Below, one piece after another: positions 1 to 5,310 of a stretch of DNA of 5,310 bases. Both the position numbers and the translations under genes were made by a program. The stretch is taken from NCBI GenBank assembly GCA_021779655.1, contig JAJYAF010000193.1, positions 1-5,310 on the forward strand, given 5' to 3'. The notes under the pieces are model-generated. The model had not been told where the DNA came from and did not search any database. It worked only from the letters and a program-made list of their open reading frames with translations. The stretch's first letter is position 1; the number at the start of each line of letters is the position of its first letter. The stretch comes from Pseudomonadota bacterium (GTDB taxonomy: Bacteria > Pseudomonadota > Alphaproteobacteria > Acetobacterales > Acetobacteraceae).

Positions 1-1
1 C

Positions 2-2695
2 GATATCTCCGACTATATCGCGTCGCATATCGAAGACCCGGTCTCCCGTGTTCCCGGCGTTGGGGACTACACCTTGTTCGGATCCGAATATGCCATGCGT
101 ATCTGGCTCAATCCTGACAAGCTGTACAAATACGGCCTTACCGTCACCGATGTGGTCAACGCGATCGAGGCGCAGAACGTACAAATTCCGGCGGGCGAAG
201 TCGGCGGCCTTCCGGCAAATCCTGGTCAACGCCTCGATGCGAACATCATCGGCCCGAGCGAATTCAGCAGCCCCGAGCAGTTCGCCAATATTCTGCTCAC
301 CGTGCTGACCAGCGGCGCGCAGGTCCGTCTGAAGGATGTGGCAAAGGTCGAACTCGGTCCGCAGGATTATTCGATCAGCAGCCTGTATAACGGCATGCCT
401 GCCAGCTCGATGGGTCTTAAACTGACACCCGGCGCAAATCAGCTGGCCGTCGAGAAAGCGGTGAAGCAAGAGATGGCGGAGCTTGAGAAGTCCTTTCCGC
501 CGGGCCTGAAGCTCGTCTATCCGTATGACACAGCGCCCTACATCGTGCTCTCGCTTGAAGAAGTGGCGCAAACGCTGTTCGAAGCCATCGTGCTCGTCTT
601 CCTGGTGATGCTGCTGTTCCTGCAGGATTTCCGGGCGACCTTGGTGCCCACCATCGCGGTGCCCATCGTGCTGCTCGGCACATTTGCGGTGTTGGCGGCG
701 CTTGGCTACACGATCAACACCCTGACCATGCTGGCAATGGTGCTGGCAGTCGGATTGCTGGTCGATGACGCGATCGTGGTCGTGGAAAATGTCGATCGGC
801 TGATGCACGATCAAAAACTGCCTCCCAAGGAGGCGGCGCGCCGATCCATGGACGAGATTTCCGGCGCTTTGGTTGGTATTGGTGTGGTCCTGGCGGCGGT
901 ATTCCTGCCGATGGCGTTTTTTCCCGGCTCGACCGGCGTGATCTATCGCCAGTTTTCGGTCACCATCGTCTCGGCCATGACGCTATCGATTCTCACAGCG
1001 TTGCTGTTTACCCCTTCCCTTTGCGCGATGCTGCTGCAGCCGCCCAAGCCCGGCGGTTTCCGCAACATTCGATTTTTTCAATGGTTCAACCGCGGGTTCA
1101 ACGCCAGTCGGGACCGCTACCTCGGCGCCGTCCGGGTAATTTCTCGGCACCGTGTTTTCGCGCTGGTTGTCTTCGTGATCATCACGCTGGTGATGGTATT
1201 CCTGTTCACCAGGCTTCCCCTCGGCTTTCTTCCGGATGAAGATCAGGGGTTGTTGCTGGGCCAGACCACCCTGGCGCCCAATTCCACCGCCGAGGAGACG
1301 TCCAGGTTCGACAAGGAAGTCTATGACTACATCAACAAAACCGAAGCGGAGAACGTGAAATCCATGCTGACCGTGACCGGTTTCAGCTTTGCCGGGCAGG
1401 GACAGAACCAGGGCTTTATTGTCGCACTGATGAAACCTTGGGGACAGCGGCAAAAAGCGTCGCAATATGTGGGTTCAGTTGCGCTTCGGGTTATGCAGCA
1501 TTTTGGCGGCAATCCGGTCGGCCAGCTGTTCCTGTTGCAGCCGCCACCGGTATTGGAACTTGGCAACGCAACCGGATTCGACGTGGAACTGGTCAACTCC
1601 GGCAATTTGAGCAATGCCGATTTCTATGCGGCAAGAAACCAGTTCCTCGGTATGGCGGCAACCGATCCCATGCTGGTTGGCGTACATCCGAACGGGCTGA
1701 GCGAAGCCTCGCAATATCACCTCACCGTCGACCGTGAAAAGGCGTCGGCTTTAGGGCTTTCGATCGCGGATGTCGACACCACCATTCAAGGCGCCCTGGC
1801 ATCGCTTTACGTGAACCAATTTTTGCGCGAAGGTCGGGTCAAACAGGTCTTTGTACAAGGCGAAAGCAGCGGGCGCATGCAGCCGGACGATCTGGCGAAG
1901 TGGTATGTCCGGAACAGTTCCGGCAGTATGGTTCCGTTCAATACGTTTATGACCGGCAACTGGACGAGCGGGCCGCAATCGGTTGAGATTTATAACGGGT
2001 TGACCGCATATGAGATGCAGGGCCAGCCATCTCCGGGCTACAGCACCGGCCAGGCGATGGCGGAAGTCCTGCGGCTCGTCAGCCGGTTGCCGCATGGCGT
2101 GGGAGCGCAATGGACCGGCCTTTCATACGAAGAGCAGAAGGCCGGCTCGCAAACCGGGGCGCTCTACGGAATCTCGATCGTTTTCGTGCTGTTGTGCCTC
2201 GCGGCTCTATACGAAAATTGGTCTATTCCGGTTGCGGTGATGCTGGTGGTGCCGCTTGGCATCATCGGCGCGGTGCTTGCTAATTTCATAAGAGGCCTCG
2301 ACAACGACGTATATTTTCAGATCGGGCTGCTGACGACGATGGGCCTGGCGGTGAAGAACGCCATCCTGATCGTCGAGTTCGCCCGGAATTTCTTCGAACA
2401 GGGAGAATCGCTGCTGGACGCGGCGCTGCACGCGGGCCGGGAACGCCTGCGCCCTATCCTGATGACCTCCATCGCCTTCGTCTTCGGTACCTTTCCGCTG
2501 GCAATCGCCACCGGCGCGGGCGCGGGCGCGCGTACCGCAATCGGCACTGCCGTCGTGGGCGGAATGATCAGCGCGACAATATTGGCGATCTTCTTCGTCC
2601 CGCTGTTCTTCGTCCTTGTCTTGTCGCTCACCAAGGTAAAACGGCGGAGCGAGAAGAACACGCCGGCACCGGCACCAGGCGGGCAGGGCGAATGA
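2..2695 (+). CDS. RND multidrug efflux transporter, AcrB/MexB-like (HAE1 family), 5'-truncated by window edge
   Basis: This is the inner-membrane proton/drug antiporter of a tripartite efflux pump. The frame is open from base 2 (first residues DISDYIASHIEDPVSR), so the true start lies upstream. The 897 visible codons match AcrB from about residue 153 to the end, implying a full length near 1,050 aa, normal for the family. Numbering from base 2, the TM4 proton-relay pair VDDAIVVVEN is D255-D256 (AcrB D407/D408). The relay partners are K785 in LAVKNAILIVEFA (K940), R815 and T822 in RLRPILMTS (R971, T978). All are intact, so the pump should be functional. TM2 to TM12 and both porter/docking domains are present; only TM1 and the first part of the porter domain are missing. 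The switch-loop motif GFSFAGQGQNQG is at 1379-1414. The C-terminal tail is Ala/Pro/Gly-rich (APAPGGQGE). The gene overlaps the outer-membrane factor gene by 4 bp, so the two are surely co-transcribed. Substrates cannot be read from the sequence. Confidence 0.97.
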   Translation, partial: DISDYIASHIEDPVSRVPGVGDYTLFGSEYAMRIWLNPDKLYKYGLTVTDVVNAIEAQNVQIPAGEVGGLPANPGQRLDANIIGPSEFSSPEQFANILLTVLTSGAQVRLKDVAKVELGPQDYSISSLYNGMPASSMGLKLTPGANQLAVEKAVKQEMAELEKSFPPGLKLVYPYDTAPYIVLSLEEVAQTLFEAIVLVFLVMLLFLQDFRATLVPTIAVPIVLLGTFAVLAALGYTINTLTMLAMVLAVGLLVDDAIVVVENVDRLMHDQKLPPKEAARRSMDEISGALVGIGVVLAAVFLPMAFFPGSTGVIYRQFSVTIVSAMTLSILTALLFTPSLCAMLLQPPKPGGFRNIRFFQWFNRGFNASRDRYLGAVRVISRHRVFALVVFVIITLVMVFLFTRLPLGFLPDEDQGLLLGQTTLAPNSTAEETSRFDKEVYDYINKTEAENVKSMLTVTGFSFAGQGQNQGFIVALMKPWGQRQKASQYVGSVALRVMQHFGGNPVGQLFLLQPPPVLELGNATGFDVELVNSGNLSNADFYAARNQFLGMAATDPMLVGVHPNGLSEASQYHLTVDREKASALGLSIADVDTTIQGALASLYVNQFLREGRVKQVFVQGESSGRMQPDDLAKWYVRNSSGSMVPFNTFMTGNWTSGPQSVEIYNGLTAYEMQGQPSPGYSTGQAMAEVLRLVSRLPHGVGAQWTGLSYEEQKAGSQTGALYGISIVFVLLCLAALYENWSIPVAVMLVVPLGIIGAVLANFIRGLDNDVYFQIGLLTTMGLAVKNAILIVEFARNFFEQGESLLDAALHAGRERLRPILMTSIAFVFGTFPLAIATGAGAGARTAIGTAVVGGMISATILAIFFVPLFFVLVLSLTKVKRRSEKNTPAPAPGGQGE
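2685..2688 (+). promoter_or_regulatory. Weak Shine-Dalgarno (AGGG) for the outer-membrane factor gene
   Basis: AGGG lies inside the last codons of the transporter gene. It is only 3 nt from the ATG at 2692 but 9 nt from the in-frame ATG at 2698. By spacing the second ATG is the better ribosome start, whereas the ATGA overlap at 2692-2695 favours the first through translational coupling. The two choices differ by only two residues (MN) of the signal peptide, with no effect on the mature protein. Confidence 0.35.
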
Positions 2696-4128
2696 ACATG
2701 CGTGCCTACAAGGCGGCGGTTCCGCTTCTCATCAGTCTGCTCGCGGGATGCTCGTTCATTCCCGATTATCATCGTCCGGCCTTGCCTGTCGCGACACAAT
2801 GGCCGGTCACCATTTCATCCACCCCAGGGCCGGCCGCCTCCGATATCGGCTGGCGGAATTTCTTTGCCGATCCTGCCTTGCAGGAACTGATTGCATTCAG
2901 CCTTGCGCATAATACAAATCTTCGTGTGGCGGTGCTGAACGTCTCGCAGGCGCAGGCGCAGTATACGCTGGACCGCTCTGCCCTGTTTCCGTCGGTGCAG
3001 GGTGAAGGCTCGCTCTACAATACCCATACGCCCGCCAGCGCAACCGGCGGCGTCTCCTTCAGTTACCGGGAATATAGCCTGGTGGGCGCGGTTTCGTGGG
3101 AACTCGACCTGTTCGGTAAAATCCGCAGCGAAGCCCAGGCCGCGCACGAGCAGTATCTAAGCAATGTCGACACCGTGCTGAGCGAACGGATATCGCTGGT
3201 TTCTCAAATTGCGGCAGAATATTATACCTGGCTCGCGGACCGTGATGCCCTGCGGATCGCCCAGGAAACCGCTTCGGCGCAGCAGCAGTCCCTGCGTTTG
3301 ACCCAACTTGCGGCCGACCATGGGATCTACACGGCAATGGACGTGGCGCAGGCGCAGACCACCGTCGATACGGCCCTTGCGAATGTCGCCCAATATACCC
3401 GGCAGGTCGCGCAGGACATGGATGAAATCGTGCTGCTGGCCGGCGCGCCTCCCCCCCAGGAGTTGCTGCAACGGATGCAGGCGGTGTCCGGGCTGGAAGC
3501 CACGCCGCCCTTGCCCGATGTACCGGCCGGCCTGCCGTCGGATCTGCTGGAACGGCGGCCGGATATCCGCGCCGCGGAGCATATGCTGCTGGCCGCCAAT
3601 GCCAATATCGGGGCGGCACGCGCCGATTTCTTCCCTTCCGTCATGCTTACCGGCGACGGCGGAGTGGCAAGCCCGACGCTCAACCATTTATTCGCGCCCG
3701 GCAACCACGTCTGGACCTTTCAGCCCACCATAACCTTGCCGATTTTCATGGGCGGCCAGAACATTGCCAATCTGGATATCGCGAAACTGCAAAAACGCAT
3801 CGAAATCGCCTATTATGAATCGGCAATCCAGTCGGCCTTTCACGACGTGTCGGACGCGCTGAACGCTCGCGGCACCTATGTCATGCAGGTACAGGCCGAA
3901 CAGGATCTGGTCGCGGCGGATACGCGGTATTACAACCTCGCCAATATGCAGCTAACCGCTGGAACAAACACCTATCTCAACGTGTTGATCGCAGACAATT
4001 CGCTGCTTACGGCAAGGCTGGATCTCGTCAGCATCAGGCTCGCCGCCCTGCAGAATGCCATTACCTTGTATAAGGCGTTAGGTGGCGGATGGCAGGAACA
4101 TACAGCACCGGCACCCCCCCTGCCCTGA
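2692..4128 (+). CDS. RND efflux outer-membrane factor lipoprotein, OprM/NodT family
   Basis: This TolC-like trimeric channel carries substrate from the RND pump across the outer membrane. It is 478 aa, close to OprM length. The N-terminus is a lipoprotein signal peptide: Lys at position 7, a hydrophobic stretch, then the lipobox LLAGC with the lipidated Cys at residue 20. Ser follows at +2, compatible with outer-membrane sorting. Two outer-membrane efflux protein (OEP) repeats follow, at about 60-250 and 275-465. Family hallmarks include PDYHRP (24-29), WRNFFADPAL (54-63), WELDLFGKIR (136-145), GLPSDLLERRPDIRAAE (280-296), IGAARADFFPS (306-316) and LYKALGGGW (459-467). The helical segments are rich in Ala/Gln with coiled-coil character, as expected for the periplasmic tunnel. 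Its start overlaps the transporter stop (ATGA), indicating one operon and translational coupling. A start at 2698 is also possible. The tail TAPAPPLP is low complexity. The family call is secure; the substrate is unknown. Confidence 0.96.
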   Translation: MNMRAYKAAVPLLISLLAGCSFIPDYHRPALPVATQWPVTISSTPGPAASDIGWRNFFADPALQELIAFSLAHNTNLRVAVLNVSQAQAQYTLDRSALFPSVQGEGSLYNTHTPASATGGVSFSYREYSLVGAVSWELDLFGKIRSEAQAAHEQYLSNVDTVLSERISLVSQIAAEYYTWLADRDALRIAQETASAQQQSLRLTQLAADHGIYTAMDVAQAQTTVDTALANVAQYTRQVAQDMDEIVLLAGAPPPQELLQRMQAVSGLEATPPLPDVPAGLPSDLLERRPDIRAAEHMLLAANANIGAARADFFPSVMLTGDGGVASPTLNHLFAPGNHVWTFQPTITLPIFMGGQNIANLDIAKLQKRIEIAYYESAIQSAFHDVSDALNARGTYVMQVQAEQDLVAADTRYYNLANMQLTAGTNTYLNVLIADNSLLTARLDLVSIRLAALQNAITLYKALGGGWQEHTAPAPPLP

Positions 4129-4132
4129 ACCG

Positions 4133-4177
4133 GCTTAAGGCGCAAACCCCCGACTGGCGGCGGCGCTGGCGGTAAGC
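4133..4177 (+). terminator. Weak stem-loop after the efflux operon, doubtful terminator
   Basis: GCTTA (4133-4137) pairs with TAAGC (4173-4177), and GCGC (4140-4143) can pair with GCGC (4163-4166) inside it, giving an imperfect GC-containing stem starting 5 bases after the stop codon. Only a TTT (4183-4185) follows, not a real T-tract, so it does not meet the usual intrinsic-terminator pattern. It could be a Rho-dependent end, an mRNA-stabilising stem or chance in GC-rich DNA. Confidence 0.15.
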
Positions 4178-4203
4178 ACTGGTTTCCATCACCCCATTCC
4201 CCC

Positions 4204-4232
4204 TTCCGGTTGGCGCGCGGACCGACTATTCT
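4204..4232 (+). promoter_or_regulatory. Possible weak sigma70-type promoter for the OYE gene
   Basis: TATTCT (4227-4232) matches the -10 consensus at 4 of 6 positions. It is preceded at 17 bp spacing by TTCCGG (4204-4209), a poor -35 box. Transcription would begin near 4239 and give a leader of about 60 nt. Its weight comes mainly from the -10 box lying in the loop of an inverted repeat, the usual place for repressor or activator control. The box match alone would be unremarkable. Confidence 0.25.
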
Positions 4233-4248
4233 GCGGTCAAACCGCGCG
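4214..4248. promoter_or_regulatory. Inverted repeat, candidate operator upstream of the OYE gene
   Basis: Two nested pairs of arms are visible. CGCGCG (4214-4219) pairs with CGCGCG (4243-4248), and GACCG (4220-4224) pairs with CGGTC (4234-4238) around a 9-nt centre. An AAAC bulge (4239-4242) lies on the right side. CGCGCG is itself palindromic, so most of the specific signal is in GACCG/CGGTC. No T-run follows, so it is not a terminator. Dyads of this size next to a -10 box are typical operators; OYE genes in other bacteria are often controlled by TetR-type (NemR) or other electrophile-sensing regulators. No regulator gene is in the window, so the binding protein is unknown. Confidence 0.4.
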
Positions 4249-4286
4249 TAGGCCGCTCGTGCAAAAGCCGATTTATAGATCAAGCG

Positions 4287-4292
4287 AAGGAG
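4287..4292 (+). promoter_or_regulatory. Shine-Dalgarno AAGGAG for the OYE gene
   Basis: AAGGAG sits 6 nt before the ATG at 4299. It is the strongest ribosome-binding site in the window and fixes the OYE start, which also matches the usual N-terminus of the family (short lead, then a Pro-Phe and LxNRxVMAPLTR). Confidence 0.85.
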
Positions 4293-4298
4293 CCTGTT

Positions 4299-5303
4299 AT
4301 GGCTGATCTTGCAAACTCGCCTGTACTCCAGCCGTTTGTCTTGGGGGATCTGCGGCTACAGAATCGCGTGGTCATGGCGCCCCTCACACGCAGCAGGTCC
4401 AGCCGGGAAGGCGTGCCCCCGGATTTTGCCGTGGATTATTATGCACAACGGGCGGACGCCGGTTTGATCATCGCGGAAGCCACCAATATCTCGCCCCAGG
4501 CAATCGGCTACGCATTGACTCCGGGGATATGGACACAAGCCCAGGTGCAAGGCTGGAAGCCCGTCACGGCCGCCGTGCATAAGCGCGGCGGGCGGATTTT
4601 TCTGCAGCTTTGGCACACCGGCCGTATCTCCCACCCGGATTTGCATGGCGGCGCGTTGCCCGTCGCGCCTTCAGCCATTGCCCCGAAAGGGCAGGCCTTC
4701 ACGCTGGGCGGGCTCAAAGATCACGTAACGCCCAGGGCGCTTGAGACTGAAGAGATACCGGCGATTGTCGAAAATTACCGGCACGCCGCCGAATGCGCCA
4801 GGCAGGCGGGCTTCGATGGCGTGGAGATCCATTCCGCCAATAATTATCTGCTTGAGCAGTTCATTCGGGACAGCACCAACCACCGGGCCGACCGGTACGG
4901 GGGTTCCGTTGAAAACCGCCTGCGCTTCCCGCTTGAGGTCGTGGCGGCGGTAACCGAGGTTTGGGGGCCGAAGCGGGTCGGGATCCGGATCTCCCCGGGC
5001 ACGACAATGCCAGGTGAGACCCCGCTGGATTCTCAGCCGATGGTGACCTATGGCGCTTACGTCGACGCTCTGTCGCGCATCGGGCTGCTTTATCTCCATG
5101 TCATTGAAGGGGTCACGCGCGTTTCCCGGGAAGCGCCCGGTGTGGATTTCGACGACCTGCGGCGCCGGTTCGCCGGCGCGTACATGGCGAACAACCAATA
5201 TACACTGGCATTGGCGGACAAAACGCTGGCCGGCGGCCAGGCCGATCTGTTCAGCTTTGGCCGCCTGTTTATCGCAGACACCGACTTGAGCTATCGCTTC
5301 TAG
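4299..5303 (+). CDS. Old Yellow Enzyme family NAD(P)H:flavin oxidoreductase (ene-reductase, NemA-like), C-terminally short
   Basis: This is a cytoplasmic FMN-dependent TIM-barrel enzyme expected to reduce activated C=C bonds (enones, maleimides, nitro compounds) with NAD(P)H. Visible family features, in order: NRVVMAPLTRSR (22-33, T30 near the flavin); QLWHTGR (103-109, Q103 contacts FMN); HSANNYLLEQF (178-188), with the substrate-binding pair H178/N181 and proton donor Y183 in the His/Asn form of OYE1 rather than the His/His form of NemA; NHRADRYGGSVENR (194-207); RVGIRISP (226-233, R230 for FMN); YLHVIEG; and FGR (320-322) at the FMN phosphate site. At 334 aa it is about 25-35 residues shorter than usual (about 360). 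It ends in FIADTDLSYRF, where homologues continue with a GAPLN segment and a YGGG...GYTDYP motif. It may thus be cut by a nonsense mutation. It has its own leader, 170 bp after the efflux operon. The family is certain; in vivo substrate and activity of the short form are not. Confidence 0.93.
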   Translation: MADLANSPVLQPFVLGDLRLQNRVVMAPLTRSRSSREGVPPDFAVDYYAQRADAGLIIAEATNISPQAIGYALTPGIWTQAQVQGWKPVTAAVHKRGGRIFLQLWHTGRISHPDLHGGALPVAPSAIAPKGQAFTLGGLKDHVTPRALETEEIPAIVENYRHAAECARQAGFDGVEIHSANNYLLEQFIRDSTNHRADRYGGSVENRLRFPLEVVAAVTEVWGPKRVGIRISPGTTMPGETPLDSQPMVTYGAYVDALSRIGLLYLHVIEGVTRVSREAPGVDFDDLRRRFAGAYMANNQYTLALADKTLAGGQADLFSFGRLFIADTDLSYRF

Positions 5304-5310
5304 ATCGGTG

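Noticed and set aside
74..76. TTG at 74 as the start of the transporter gene
   Set aside because: The same frame is open from base 2 and the upstream residues match AcrB-type proteins, so the TTG is an internal Leu codon (LFGSEYAMR).
3059..3619. Long open frames on the - strand (for example 3059-3619, 3157-3687, 983-1465, 2317-2799, 4671-5198)
   Set aside because: All lie opposite well-recognised + strand genes, have Arg/Pro/Gly-rich translations with no recognisable domain, and are what GC-rich coding DNA produces on its opposite strand.
2662..4126. Shared GCACCGGCAC near the 3' ends of both efflux genes, encoding APAP tails
   Set aside because: A 10-base match in Ala/Pro-rich tails is readily explained by low complexity; no sign of duplication or recombination around it.
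4154..4172. Direct repeat CTGGCGG (4154-4160 and 4166-4172) in the intergenic gap
   Set aside because: Only two 7-bp copies in GC-rich DNA; too short and too few to support a regulatory repeat, CRISPR or attachment site.
4274..4279. TATAGA as a -10 box for the OYE gene
   Set aside because: There is no -35-like sequence at 16-18 bp upstream, and a start from it would fall at or within the Shine-Dalgarno sequence.
4129..4298. Possible small gene or RNA gene in the intergenic gap
   Set aside because: No open frame with a ribosome site, and no tRNA-like or recognised riboswitch pattern; only the stems described are visible.

Overview
The window reads as part of a Gram-negative chromosome with moderately high GC (about 60% by eye), probably Pseudomonadota. 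A proton-driven RND pump together with an outer-membrane channel lipoprotein requires a double membrane. The protein sequences look proteobacterial, possibly alphaproteobacterial, but I cannot fix the genus from sequence alone. All three genes are on the + strand and look alike in base composition. I see no insertion sequence, tRNA, rRNA, CRISPR array or phage gene.

Layout. Bases 2-2695 hold the 3' six-sevenths of an AcrB/MexB-type (HAE1) RND transporter gene; its first ~150 codons lie off the left edge. It overlaps by 4 bp (ATGA) with 2692-4128, a complete OprM/NodT-type outer-membrane factor lipoprotein. A 170-bp non-coding stretch (4129-4298) follows. It holds a weak stem just after the stop codon, a stronger inverted repeat (4214-4248) around a possible -10 box, and a good Shine-Dalgarno sequence. 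Bases 4299-5303 encode an Old Yellow Enzyme (OYE) family FMN-dependent ene-reductase that stops short of the usual C-terminus.

How the genes work together. The first two genes supply the inner-membrane pump and outer-membrane exit duct of a tripartite drug/solvent efflux system. The periplasmic adaptor is expected upstream, outside the window. The OYE probably reduces activated (electrophilic) alkenes in the cytoplasm. It has its own leader, so it may be a separate transcription unit, although no convincing terminator separates it from the pump genes.

The region is largely ordinary accessory/detoxification content. I found no evidence for a wholly new system. The points most worth checking are the apparent in-frame premature stop of the OYE gene and the operator-like inverted repeat in front of it.
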